This document shows positions 23,504-31,379 of a DNA stretch of 64,000 nt, piece by piece. The position numbers and the translations under genes are program-made. Within the stretch, counting starts at the first letter, position 1, and each line of letters begins with the position of its first letter. The notes under the pieces are model-generated. The model did not search any database. It was not told where the DNA came from and was given only the letters and a program-made list of their open reading frames with translations. The stretch covers positions 124,001-188,000 of the forward strand of contig NZ_NPKR01000010.1 of assembly GCF_008329535.1 (NCBI RefSeq). Reading direction: 5' to 3'. This DNA comes from Mycolicibacterium sp. P1-18 (lineage in GTDB: Bacteria; Actinomycetota; Actinomycetes; Mycobacteriales; Mycobacteriaceae).

Positions 23504-24646
23504 ATGCCGTACTCCGTGAGTGTGCATTCTCAAGATTCGAGTGTGGGACGCGTCGAGGAGACGCTGGCTGCAATCACCGCAGCCGCGTCAGACGCCGGCG
23601 CCTACCGTTTTGTGGATGTGGCGGTTGCCTACGCAACTTACGCGGGCGTCGCGTTACTTGATAAACGGTTGGGCGCCTTTCCGTCTTGGCCTGATGCGTC
23701 TAAGCGATTTCTAGTGAGCATGGATTTCGGCACCACTGAGCCCGCAGCTCTCGCCAAGTTGTCTGAATTGTCGAACGCAGAGGTCCGCATTCCGAATGGC
23801 GAATCGATACTCGCCTCTCCGATACTGCGGCCGCCCAGTACGTTTCACCCCAAGAGCTACTTATTCAGGCAGGCAGAGTGGAGGTCGCCAAGCGCCCTTG
23901 TAGTTGGCTCAGCGAATCTGACTGTCAGCGCATTGGCGACCGGCTCCGAGGTCGTCGTAAAGCAGGCCTGGACCGGGAGCAGTCTGAGCCGCTCAGACCG
24001 GCGACACCTGAAGGGAGCTGGGCCGTTTCTGGATTGGTTCGAGGACGCTTGGGCGACGGCGGTGCCGCTTAGAGAGATCCTAAACGAGTATCGGGCGCGG
24101 TATGAGAGCAAGCCGGGGCCCCGCACTCCTCCCGAAGAAGAGACCCCGGCAACGCAGAACTATCTTGTGTCGGCTGACGAACACGAAGTTTATGGAGCTC
24201 TGACTGTCCAGCTCGCCGCGGCGAAAACAATTTGGTTCGAGACCGACAAGCTCTATCACAATCGCGGTCCCGGCAAGACGGGCAACCAATTAGACACGCC
24301 ACGCGGCACACGGGTCTTCTTCGGATTTTCGCCCCAGAAGGTCCAGAGGAACACTATCTTTGGTGACGTCAATATCCAGGTGCCAGGATTCCCGTCCGTA
24401 CCTAGATCGGTTCGATTCGGCAACAATGAGATGGACAAGATAAACCTGCCGATCCCAGGTACGGACGGCCCGGAAAGCTACGACAACGCATATTTACTCT
24501 TCGAGCGGTCGAACGCTCCGGGCGATGATAAACAGTTCACCCTGACCGTCACCGATAGACCTGGGCTCGTTGCGCGGATTGGCCAGGCGGCCAACTCTGT
24601 CAATCTCGCGATGGGTTCAGGTCGAGAATACGGGCTGCTCTTCTGA
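23504..24646 (+). CDS. Phospholipase-D-fold nuclease, NgoFVII-like restriction endonuclease
   Basis: This 380-residue protein carries one PLD-type active site: H115-x-K117 in FHPKSYLF, then G135-S136-A-N138 in VVGSANLT. One HKD motif per chain is usual in restriction enzymes of the BfiI/NgoFVII group, which work as dimers. Residues 170-380 form a second domain with beta-type segments (GTRVFFGFSPQKVQ) that may be a B3-like DNA-recognition domain. The ATG at 23504 has a purine-rich upstream stretch. It diverges from a large methyltransferase protein, the usual layout of a restriction-modification pair. The nuclease family is well supported; the target sequence is unknown. Confidence 0.85.
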   Translation: MPYSVSVHSQDSSVGRVEETLAAITAAASDAGAYRFVDVAVAYATYAGVALLDKRLGAFPSWPDASKRFLVSMDFGTTEPAALAKLSELSNAEVRIPNGESILASPILRPPSTFHPKSYLFRQAEWRSPSALVVGSANLTVSALATGSEVVVKQAWTGSSLSRSDRRHLKGAGPFLDWFEDAWATAVPLREILNEYRARYESKPGPRTPPEEETPATQNYLVSADEHEVYGALTVQLAAAKTIWFETDKLYHNRGPGKTGNQLDTPRGTRVFFGFSPQKVQRNTIFGDVNIQVPGFPSVPRSVRFGNNEMDKINLPIPGTDGPESYDNAYLLFERSNAPGDDKQFTLTVTDRPGLVARIGQAANSVNLAMGSGREYGLLF

Positions 24647-24791
24647 CCATCGATTTCGACGGCGTGGGCTATATCCTCTCTGACCGCGCTGATCGAGGGC
24701 GAAGTGCTCGACGGCCTGCGACAGCAGCCGCAGGCACCATGCAATTCGCTAGGGCAACCGGAGGCCACAGGGTTTCGATCGACGGCCTCGA

Positions 24792-25432
24792 TTAGGCTTT
24801 GGTCCGGCTGTTAAGCCACGCCCGCGTCCCGGCAATGGTCAAGCTTTCTCCGGCCACGCCAGAAAGCAGCGGCTCGCCGGCCGCGGCTGCGGCGCGGATC
24901 TCATCCTGGGTGTACTCGACGACGCGGCCGTCGTTACCGGTCCATGCGGTGACCAGGCGTCCCAGTTCCGCTACCCGTTGCTCCCAGGCAACCAAATCGG
25001 CGTTCTCGCTTGAGTCGTCGGGGTCGGAGGCGCGTACCAGGAGCAGGTCGATATCGCTGTCGAAGTTCATCCGACGTGTCGCGGCGGATTCGAACACCGC
25101 CGCGTACCTGAGAGCATCGCCCCATCCCTCCAGGTGTGTTTCGAGACGGTTCAGGAACGTCGCGGCGATTCGCGACAGTGCGATGATCGACTCGGCGGCG
25201 GGATGTTCGGTGTTGAGTTGGTAGGTATCGGTCCTCCCGACGTGATCGTGGAGGACCACACCCTGAGCGGTGAGCCCGGTTGAGGACCTTGCGGATGCCC
25301 TCTCCGGATGCGGTGGTCAGGATGCGCTGACTTTGGGTGATCGCAAAGGCCACGGCGCTGTTTGCCAGAACGGCCAGGACGTCGCCGTCCAACGTCGGCG
25401 TCACGGTGGCGAGTGGTCGGTTTAAAATGCAT
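24792..25432 (-). pseudogene. HTH-nucleotidyltransferase protein gene, broken by frameshifts
   Basis: The intact part (24792-25259, 155 residues) has a minimal nucleotidyltransferase core: ESAATRRMNFDSDIDLLLV, with the DxD pair. Upstream, another frame continues the same family's winged-helix domain (LATVTPTLDGDVLAVLANS to GIRKVLNR). Near 25278-25284 one extra G shifts CGG-CTC to CGG-G-CTC; removing it joins the two parts (VLNR to LTAQGVVLHDH). A second shift near the start, TTTT for TTT after ATG-CAT at 25432, would give MHLNRPLATV. Two one-base lesions suggest a dead gene, although sequencing error or slippage cannot be excluded. Intact relatives fuse HTH and MNT-type domains and probably act as regulators or antitoxins. 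Its own promoter carries twin palindromes. Confidence 0.7.
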
Positions 25433-25450
25433 CGTTGGAACCACTTTCTT

Positions 25451-25486
25451 CTCCAACTACGGTTGGAGTATCGCAACTATCGTTGC
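25451..25486. promoter_or_regulatory. Twin palindromic operator upstream of the HTH-nucleotidyltransferase gene
   Basis: Two related palindromes lie in line: CTCCAAC-TACG-GTTGGAG (25451-25468) and GCAAC-TATC-GTTGC (25473-25486). Both have the form CAAC-TA-N2-GTTG, and their centres are 20 bp apart, two helical turns, so two dimers could bind the same face of DNA. They sit 19-54 bp upstream of the ATG at 25432, as expected for autoregulation by its HTH domain. Confidence 0.6.
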
Positions 25487-25904
25487 AAAATCCTCGGGCG
25501 TGCGTCCTCCGTTCGGTTCCGCTCTGCGCACCTTGCCGCACGCGCGAGCCGGCGCGACACTGGCAAACCCATGGCCCCAAATTAGTGAACGGATTTGTGA
25601 ACGAAACTCCGTGAAACGGCCGAGACCAAGCGAAACGGGCAGTACCAAGTCTCACTCAGCATGGGCCCTGAGCTGGTCATATGGAATATGACGGTACGGC
25701 CACATTCCTCTCCGCGATCTCACAACCGAGAGGTCGCGGGTTTGAAACTACTTTCGCTACTAAGGAGAACGGCTTCCGAACGTCAGCGCGGGGCCGTTTT
25801 CGTAGGGTTCCATAGCGCTTGTCGGTACCTTCGCAGATTAACGACTTCGGAGACCGCACGATGACCGGCCTAGCCCTGGGTGGCGTATGTGACATGGTGG
25901 CCGC
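25487..25904. other. Intergenic region upstream of the HEPN-like gene, with a tRNA-like hairpin
   Basis: No gene is evident. At 25712-25739, CCGCGATCTC, a short loop and GAGAGGTCGCGG fold into an imperfect hairpin. It is followed by GGGTTTGAAACTAC, reminiscent of an anticodon-arm-to-T-arm segment of a tRNA. The T stem does not pair, so this is at most a degraded tRNA fragment, possibly from an older attachment site. The region should also contain the promoter of the gene at 25905. Confidence 0.4.
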
Positions 25905-28013
25905 ATGGTTGATTTAGATGCAGCGCGATGGCGGGAATGGGTGTCTGACGTCGCTGAATCCTTGGTGAGAGTCGACGGCGAAACCGGCTTGGAATTTTGT
26001 CAGGGCGCAGGGCTGCTGATTGTTGATGAGTTGAAGAACCGGCAGGCCGAGACAGGCACCGTGTCCGAGCTCATAGTGATGGCCGTGATGGCCAAGCTTC
26101 AGCAAACGTGTGCTGAGGCATACCTTGACCTAAAGCGGCCTCGTAGCGAGATAGAGGGAGTTCTCCGAGCCGGACTCCGGGAGTTGCATCGCCAGGCAGA
26201 AAGTTGGGTCAACGATGGTCTCAATGACGACCAGATCGCTGCGCAACAGGCGGCCTACGAAGTCGAGATTGAGCGGAGCAACGCTGTCGCCGCGCGAGCT
26301 GTGCCCGAGGCAAGACGGAAACCCACGCCCATGGACTTCGACGAACTCTTAGAGGCTCAGGGGGGCGAAACGCGAATGATCATCTTCGAGATCGCGCGAG
26401 TTGTCACGCCTGAGTTGTTCGCGTTCATGCTTAACGTTCCGTCGGACAGGGTCTTTGATCATATTCCCAACGACACGCAACGCGAAGTGATCGGTGAACT
26501 GACCTCGATCCTCCGACAACTCCCCGGCTACGAGTACGAATTGTCTGACGGAGCAATCGGCGAAGCGTTGATCAGCTATCAGTCAGAGTTAAAGAGCAGC
26601 CAAGCAACGCACTTTCATGTTAAGTGCGGTGGTCTGAGGCCGCCGATAGACGACGACGGTTCACTGGACAGCGCATTGCAGATCGTGGCAATGGACGTCG
26701 TCGCCGCGCGGCTCTGCGACGAATCAACGCTGATGAGAACGTTGGCGACGCACCCGCTTCATCGGGAACTGGTTCTTCGCGTAATGAAGGAGGGTGAACC
26801 TATCGCAGCCCTTTTTACGCGGGCGGCCGAAGCAGACTCGAATCTTGATGCGGTGGAGCGTCAGATGGCTGCCTACTACATGAACCCCGTCATCGCTCAT
26901 TGGACGGATGGTAGCGGGGGCAGCCTAGACGTCCGCCATGTCCCGGAGGCACTCATCGCATCGCTGAGGCTTACGTGTGATACATCCGATGATGTTTTGC
27001 GGGAGGTTTGTGATTCGGTCGCCGAGTCGTTGACCCAAGCCCGTGAACTAGCTGCAGGTGGGCCCGTTAACGCCGTCGCATATGTGGGTCTCTGCAACGT
27101 GGCCCTGGACGACGATGTGCCACGTATCGAGTTGCCGAACATGATGATTCGTCGACCATCGGTATTCGAAAAGCATGCCGTGCCGTCCTTCGTGAAGAAG
27201 GCGACGCTGGTCGCCGAAGTATCTACTGAATTGCAGCTACGAGACGTTACCCTGCAGTCAATGTCCATGAACGATGACCCGAAGGAGATCCTGCGCGAGT
27301 TCGCGGAACAGAATGAAAGGTCAATTACATACGCGGACAAGCGAAAAGCGCTATCGGAGTCGCTTCCCGAGCGCGTGCTGCAACTTCGATTCGCCATCGC
27401 GCTCGCCTCTCCGCAGCGGCGGCTCCTCGGGCCTGTCTGGGTCTATACGATCTATCGCAACCCTTTGACGGGCCATGGCGGCAATTCGCTCGGCTCGGCG
27501 GGCGCCGGTGAGAGCAACTTCCGGGACCAAGCTATCGATCGTCTAGCTGCGGAACGGGTAGCTCGATACTTCGTTCCAACCGACAATTTGCACGCAAGTC
27601 TGCGGCTCGCGCGCACCCGTATCCTCCAAGCCCTCTCGGAGAGAGGTGATGTGATCGACTGCTTTATTGACTTCGTGATCGCATGGGAGAGCGTCGTCGG
27701 GTACTCGGAGAGCACCACATTCCTTGTGTCTGCAGCAATGTCGACGCTGCTTTCGCCTGACGACGTCGAGAAGCGGCGAGACCTGTTCAATCAGGTCAAG
27801 AAGCTCTATGGGCATCGGAGCGCCGTCGTTCACGGGTCGGCCGGACGTGATGCGCCTTCTAAGTCATTCAAGATTACGGAGGTATCGGATTATGCGACCC
27901 AGGCCGGACGGCTCGCGATCGACACGTTTAAGCGTGTCCTCGAACGCCCAGAACTTTTGGACCTCGACACGCAGGAGCGGGTGCGGATGGTCTTGCTCGG
28001 TTTCCCGAAATAG
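25905..28013 (+). CDS. Large protein with C-terminal HEPN-like domain, candidate defence effector
   Basis: This 702-residue protein is not a family I can name. The last 130 residues look like an ApeA/HEPN-type helical domain: VIDCFIDFVIAWESVVGYS, then a helix ending in KLYGHRSAVVHGS. The latter contains R638-x4-H643, the catalytic spacing of HEPN ribonucleases. The first 500 residues are mostly helical, acidic and without visible motifs; they may sense a phage signal. It is alone on its transcript, within the island and beside restriction genes. Codon use differs from the chromosome. An abortive-infection ribonuclease is the leading idea, inferred from one motif and context. Confidence 0.7.
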   Translation: MVDLDAARWREWVSDVAESLVRVDGETGLEFCQGAGLLIVDELKNRQAETGTVSELIVMAVMAKLQQTCAEAYLDLKRPRSEIEGVLRAGLRELHRQAESWVNDGLNDDQIAAQQAAYEVEIERSNAVAARAVPEARRKPTPMDFDELLEAQGGETRMIIFEIARVVTPELFAFMLNVPSDRVFDHIPNDTQREVIGELTSILRQLPGYEYELSDGAIGEALISYQSELKSSQATHFHVKCGGLRPPIDDDGSLDSALQIVAMDVVAARLCDESTLMRTLATHPLHRELVLRVMKEGEPIAALFTRAAEADSNLDAVERQMAAYYMNPVIAHWTDGSGGSLDVRHVPEALIASLRLTCDTSDDVLREVCDSVAESLTQARELAAGGPVNAVAYVGLCNVALDDDVPRIELPNMMIRRPSVFEKHAVPSFVKKATLVAEVSTELQLRDVTLQSMSMNDDPKEILREFAEQNERSITYADKRKALSESLPERVLQLRFAIALASPQRRLLGPVWVYTIYRNPLTGHGGNSLGSAGAGESNFRDQAIDRLAAERVARYFVPTDNLHASLRLARTRILQALSERGDVIDCFIDFVIAWESVVGYSESTTFLVSAAMSTLLSPDDVEKRRDLFNQVKKLYGHRSAVVHGSAGRDAPSKSFKITEVSDYATQAGRLAIDTFKRVLERPELLDLDTQERVRMVLLGFPK

Positions 28014-28362
28014 CACCGCACGCGGCCTGGTCGGCGGGTTGACTAATGTTCCGGAACCGCCGGCCACGAACCAGATCGCAGAAGCGCGGCCCGGCCCGCG
28101 GGGGATGGTTCTGCTCAACGAGGGGGCCGGCAAGCGGCACTTCGCCTAGCCGGTGGTAGGCCTTGGTTGCCCGGTGCCCGCGAGTCCTACCGACAATTCA
28201 CTGAGCTAGAGACGCTCTTAGGCAGTCGACGCTTATTAGGCGGATATGTCCGAGAAACATCAAGGATTGTCCGGGCCCGTTGGTAACGCCAGGGCGATCA
28301 AAACCGTTGTGCGGCAATGTCTAACGGGCAAAGCTCGGACCCTCCAAGAAGGGCCGATCGCA
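28014..28362. other. Right-end non-coding stretch of the island
   Basis: No gene is supported; short frames here have no ribosome-binding sites or recognisable products. Close to attR a small inverted repeat (CGGACCCT and AGGGCCG, 28337-28358) could be an arm-type or accessory site for the integrase. This stretch would form the non-integrase side of the attP region after excision. Confidence 0.4.
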
Positions 28363-28410
28363 AATCCGTTGGTCCTGGGTTCAAGTCCCAGTCGCCCTAC
28401 GTCAGAGGCT
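28363..28410. repeat. attR: right attachment repeat, copy of the tRNA 3' half
   Basis: These 48 bp are identical to 12833-12880. The upstream part of the tRNA is absent here, so this copy is not a functional tRNA. It ends the island; 47 bp later the opposing CopD-like gene ends. Confidence 0.93.
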
Positions 28411-28456
28411 GCGGTCAGGTACCTGGCCGACCGTTGAGCCACAGGACGTCGCTGCC

Positions 28457-29473
28457 TCACCGTCGCGCCTTCCGTGAGCCCGCCCACAGCGCCGCACCGG
28501 TCAGCAGGACCAGGACGAGACCGGTGACTAACACGGTGAGGTCGAAGGAGCGCGCCGCAGCCCACCCGGCTTCCGAGCGAGCAGACCCGCGCAAGAACGG
28601 AACGATCGCAAACACGGCGACGGCCAGACATGCCTCGGCGGTCACGACTGCCGGAAAGTGTTCGACCGCCGAATGGAATGCCGACCGGAAGTCGTTGCGG
28701 CGTCGTGCCTCCCGGACGCGGGGGGTCAGGACGCGCACGTTGTAGGAACCCGCCGCCACGAGCGCGACGACGAGCACGAGTTTGAACGCGAGATACCGGC
28801 CGTAGGTGGTGGTGAGCAGTTGGGCGGGCGTCCCGACGTGACTCCAGCTCAGCCAGGCCCCGCTGACGATCAACGCGCCGACCGCCCACAGCGCGACGAC
28901 CCCGAAGCGCTCCCACACCTGATGCCAGTCGCGGGACGCCCGCTCGGCGAATGAGCCATCTTCGCAGCGTCTTCCGCGCCGACGAGTCACCAGTCCGGCT
29001 GAGGCCAGCACCACCAGACCGCCGACCCAGAACATCGCCCCCAGAACGTGGACACCGGTGAGAAGACTGCGCATCCACACCGCGATTGGAGAAGACGGTG
29101 CGGGGAGCAACGGTGTCAGAATCGCAATTGCGGCCAGGACTGCGATCCCGCCGCCCAGCCATCGCGAGGCGCGACGGCTCAGCACGAGCAGGCCGACGAC
29201 GACCGTGGCGAAGACGACGGCCTGGACGTAGGCACCGACACCGGCGGGTCCGGCACCGACGAACTGCACGACCGCCGCGACGGCGACCACGGCTGCCGCG
29301 GGCACCGCCACCGTCGTGCGCACCGTGGCCGCCACGACACCACCACGGTCTTCCGGGATCGCCAACAGAGCCACGGTCAATCCGACCGCCGCGGACAGCG
29401 ACACGCCCAGGTGGAGGACGACGTCGCCGGCGACGTCGGTCAGCGAGGGTGGCGGCGGCACACTTCCGGGCAT
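28457..29473 (-). CDS. CopD-family copper-resistance-like membrane protein
   Basis: This 338-residue integral membrane protein has about eight hydrophobic segments. The CopD core is residues 130-300: GVHVLGAMFWVGGLVVLA contains the conserved His and Trp-x-Gly of the family, and YLAFKLVLVVALVAAGSYN is the second conserved block. CopD proteins are thought to move copper across the inner membrane, often with the periplasmic CopC. No CopC domain is fused and no copC gene is adjacent. The ATG at 29473 begins a short polar stretch before the first membrane helix. It diverges from the molybdate regulator with about 165 bp between. Confidence 0.8.
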   Translation of the reverse strand: MPGSVPPPPSLTDVAGDVVLHLGVSLSAAVGLTVALLAIPEDRGGVVAATVRTTVAVPAAAVVAVAAVVQFVGAGPAGVGAYVQAVVFATVVVGLLVLSRRASRWLGGGIAVLAAIAILTPLLPAPSSPIAVWMRSLLTGVHVLGAMFWVGGLVVLASAGLVTRRRGRRCEDGSFAERASRDWHQVWERFGVVALWAVGALIVSGAWLSWSHVGTPAQLLTTTYGRYLAFKLVLVVALVAAGSYNVRVLTPRVREARRRNDFRSAFHSAVEHFPAVVTAEACLAVAVFAIVPFLRGSARSEAGWAAARSFDLTVLVTGLVLVLLTGAALWAGSRKARR

Positions 29474-29580
29474 CCGCTCAGCCGTTCTCGGTGGAGGTCA
29501 TGCCTCGACGCTATGACCGGATGCTGGGGATGCGCTTTGAACCGGCTAAGCGGGCGATTTGCGGCGATATGCCCCGTACG

Positions 29581-29600
29581 TCCGCGAACGCGGAGATAAT
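29581..29600 (+). promoter_or_regulatory. Inverted repeat and -10-like box upstream of the molybdate regulator
   Basis: TCCGCG-AA-CGCGGA (29581-29594) is a perfect 6-bp-arm inverted repeat, followed directly by GATAAT (29595-29600), which resembles a -10 hexamer. It ends 38 bp before the ATG at 29639. A repressor bound at the repeat would cover the promoter; the adjacent regulator itself is a candidate. Confidence 0.4.
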
Positions 29601-29638
29601 AGCGCTGTGGCGACGCATCTACGGATAGAGTGGGCCCA

Positions 29639-30046
29639 ATGTCGACGATCCGGATCCGAGAAGCCGCCGACCTGCTGGGTGTCAGCGACGACACCGTGCG
29701 CCGGTGGATCGACGATGGTGCGCTGCCGGCGGACCGCGACGACGCCGGACGCATGGTCGTGCCCGGCCGGGCGCTGGCCGAGTTCGCCGTCTCGCACTCG
29801 GGGGTAGCACCCAAGGACCCGACGAGCGTGGTCAGCTCGGCCCGCAACCGCCTGACCGGGCTGGTCACCAAGGTGGTCACCGACGGGGTCATGGCGCAGG
29901 TCGAGATGAAGTGCGGGCCCTTCACGGTGGTATCGCTGATGAGTGCCGACGCGGCTCGCGAACTGAAGTTGAAGCCGGGCAGCGTCGCCGTCGCCGTCGT
30001 CAAGGCCACCACGGTCATCGTCGAAACCCCCGGAGGGCAGGCATGA
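29639..30046 (+). CDS. Helix-turn-helix protein with molybdate-binding TOBE/Mop domain
   Basis: This 135-residue protein probably senses molybdate and binds DNA. Residues 3-50 form a MerR/excisionase-type helix-turn-helix (IREAADLLGVSDDTVRRWID). Residues 65-130 form a Mop/TOBE domain (SARNRLTGLVTKVVTDGVMA, then LKLKPGSVAVAVVKATTVIV). This joins the roles of E. coli ModE in a short chain. The ATG at 29639 is preferred over a GTG at 29630. The gene overlaps modA by 4 bases (ATGA), so regulator and binding protein are co-translated. A DNA-binding role is inferred; a molybdate-storage role is the alternative. Confidence 0.85.
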   Translation: MSTIRIREAADLLGVSDDTVRRWIDDGALPADRDDAGRMVVPGRALAEFAVSHSGVAPKDPTSVVSSARNRLTGLVTKVVTDGVMAQVEMKCGPFTVVSLMSADAARELKLKPGSVAVAVVKATTVIVETPGGQA

Positions 30047-30810
30047 AACTCACGACTCGACTGGCGGCGTCGGCCGCTGCGACGGCTCTGGTTCTCGCCG
30101 GGTGCGGCACGTCCGACGACGCGGCCGGCGCCACCGGTGGGAAGCTCGAGGTCTTCGCGGCGGCGTCGCTGAAGAAGTCCTTCACCGACATCGGCGAGCA
30201 GTTCAAGAGCGACAACCCCGGTACGCAGATCGACTTCACCTTCGCCGGCTCCTCCGACCTGGTGACCCAGCTGACGCAGGGTGCCCCCGGCGACGTCTTC
30301 GCTTCGGCCGACACGATCAACATGGACAAGGCCGCCACGGCCGATCTGCTGGCCGGCACCCCGGTCAACTTTGCCTCCAACACGCTGACGATCGTCGTCG
30401 CGCCGGGTAACCCCAAGAAGGTGGCGTCTTTTGAGGACCTCACCCGGCCCGGACTTGCGGTGGTGGCGTGTGCGCCCCAGGTGCCGTGCGGCGCGGCGAC
30501 CCAGAAGGTCGAAAAGGCCACCGGGGTCCACCTGGACCCCGTGAGCCAGGAGTCTCAGGTCACCGACGTCCTGACGAAGGTGACCACCGGTCAAGCCGAT
30601 GCGGGACTGGTGTACGTCACCGACGCGAAGGGCGCCGGCGACAAGGTCGCGGCCGTGGCGTTCCCGGAGTCGGCCGACGCCGTGAACGTCTATCCGATCG
30701 CAACCCTGAAGCAGTCCAGGAATCCGACGTTGGCAACCAAGTTCATCGAGGCGGTTACCGGCGACACCGGCGAAAAGGTCTTGGCGGCAGCCGGTTTCGC
30801 GAAGCCATGA
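30043..30810 (+). CDS. modA: Molybdate ABC transporter substrate-binding lipoprotein ModA
   Basis: This 255-residue lipoprotein captures molybdate outside the membrane. The signal peptide ends in the lipobox L-V-L-A-G-C at residues 16-21. The mature protein begins with the characteristic LEVFAAASLKKSFTDIG, whose Ser contacts the oxyanion, and contains FAGSSDLVTQL near residue 67 and ADAGLVYVTDA near residue 186. It is co-translated with the molybdate-binding regulator. The permease and ATPase genes modB and modC, which follow modA in M. tuberculosis, are absent here; a hairpin follows the stop at once and the next gene is a cupin. Confidence 0.93.
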   Translation: MKLTTRLAASAAATALVLAGCGTSDDAAGATGGKLEVFAAASLKKSFTDIGEQFKSDNPGTQIDFTFAGSSDLVTQLTQGAPGDVFASADTINMDKAATADLLAGTPVNFASNTLTIVVAPGNPKKVASFEDLTRPGLAVVACAPQVPCGAATQKVEKATGVHLDPVSQESQVTDVLTKVTTGQADAGLVYVTDAKGAGDKVAAVAFPESADAVNVYPIATLKQSRNPTLATKFIEAVTGDTGEKVLAAAGFAKP

Positions 30811-30838
30811 CGGCCGTTCCTTGGTGACGTCGGCCGTC
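30809..30838 (+). terminator. Hairpin terminator after modA
   Basis: GACGGCCG and CGGCCGTC form a perfect 8-bp stem around a 14-base loop, beginning inside the modA stop codon. There is no U-tract, as is common for mycobacterial terminators. Its position argues that the modA transcript ends here. Confidence 0.6.
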
Positions 30839-30961
30839 GCCGCCCAAACGCTCGCAAAGTGACCGTAATCCACCGAAAACCATTCGGAAACAATGGATTC
30901 CTAGGGTTCAGCTCGACAGTCCCGCGACCGACGCGGGTGAATGTCGGGAGGAGCTGGGCAG

Positions 30962-31372
30962 TTGAAGGTACCGAGCAATCAGATAGAACTCACCGTCGCC
31001 GACTCGAGCCGCATGCCGTGGTCGATGTTCGTGGTCCCGCAGATCGGTGCCGAAATACCCTCCAAGGAACTGTTTTCCGACCCCGACACGGGCATGCAGG
31101 TGTTCATGCTGCGATATGCGGCGGGCTTCACCAACGTATGGCACACCCACCCGCACGCTCACGGCATGTACGTGCTCGACGGAGTGCTCAACACCCACCA
31201 GGGGGAATACGGGCCCGGCAGCTTCGTGTGGTTCCCCGAGGGCGGCTGGATGGAGCACGGCGCCACCGCCGACAACGACGTCACGTTCCTCTTCATCACG
31301 AACAAGCCGTTTGCGATTTGCTACGAATCCGACTCCGCGCATCCGTACCCGATCGACTCCACCGGGGACTGA
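30962..31372 (+). CDS. Cupin-domain protein
   Basis: This 136-residue protein is a single-domain cupin, a small beta-barrel that often binds a metal. Motif 1 is HTHPHAHGMYVLDG (near residue 62), providing three His ligands, and motif 2 corresponds to YGPGSFVWFPEGGWMEHG (near residue 83) with another His. Such proteins can be dioxygenases, isomerases or sensors; the substrate is unknown. I chose the TTG at 30962 because GGAGGAG lies 8 bases upstream; an ATG at 30941 in the same frame has no good ribosome-binding site. It converges on the MPT64-like gene. Confidence 0.75.
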   Translation: MKVPSNQIELTVADSSRMPWSMFVVPQIGAEIPSKELFSDPDTGMQVFMLRYAAGFTNVWHTHPHAHGMYVLDGVLNTHQGEYGPGSFVWFPEGGWMEHGATADNDVTFLFITNKPFAICYESDSAHPYPIDSTGD

Positions 31373-31377
31373 CCCGG
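31362..31377. terminator. Short hairpin between convergent cupin and MPT64-like genes
   Basis: CCGGG-GACTGA-CCCGG has 5-bp arms, with the cupin stop in the loop and the opposing stop 3 bp further. It could end transcription in both directions, but the stem is short. Confidence 0.35.
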
Positions 31378-31379
31378 GG

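Larger units (their letters stand above)
12833..28410. mobile_element. Integrated mobilizable genomic island, about 15.5 kb, in a tRNA gene
   Basis: The element is defined by 48-bp perfect direct repeats at both ends, a tyrosine integrase next to the tRNA, an excisionase-like gene and a MobF relaxase. No TraD/TrwB coupling protein, VirB4 or other conjugation gene is visible, so it is probably mobilised by another plasmid or element. Cargo from 17.9 to 28.0 kb has looser, lower-GC codon use than the flanking chromosome and is dominated by nuclease, methyltransferase and HEPN-like genes. An IS3 remnant and a frameshifted gene show past decay. No phage structural genes are present. Confidence 0.88.

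Noticed and set aside
24647..24791. Short frame downstream of the PLD nuclease gene (ALIEGEVLDGLR-like)
   Set aside because: Too short, no start signal, and no match I can support; may be decayed DNA.
28311..28400. Second tRNA at the right end of the island
   Set aside because: Only the 3' half (attR) is present; no acceptor 5' strand or D arm can be drawn upstream.
12833..28410. Prophage
   Set aside because: No capsid, portal, terminase, tail or lysis genes are visible; the relaxase points to a mobilizable element.
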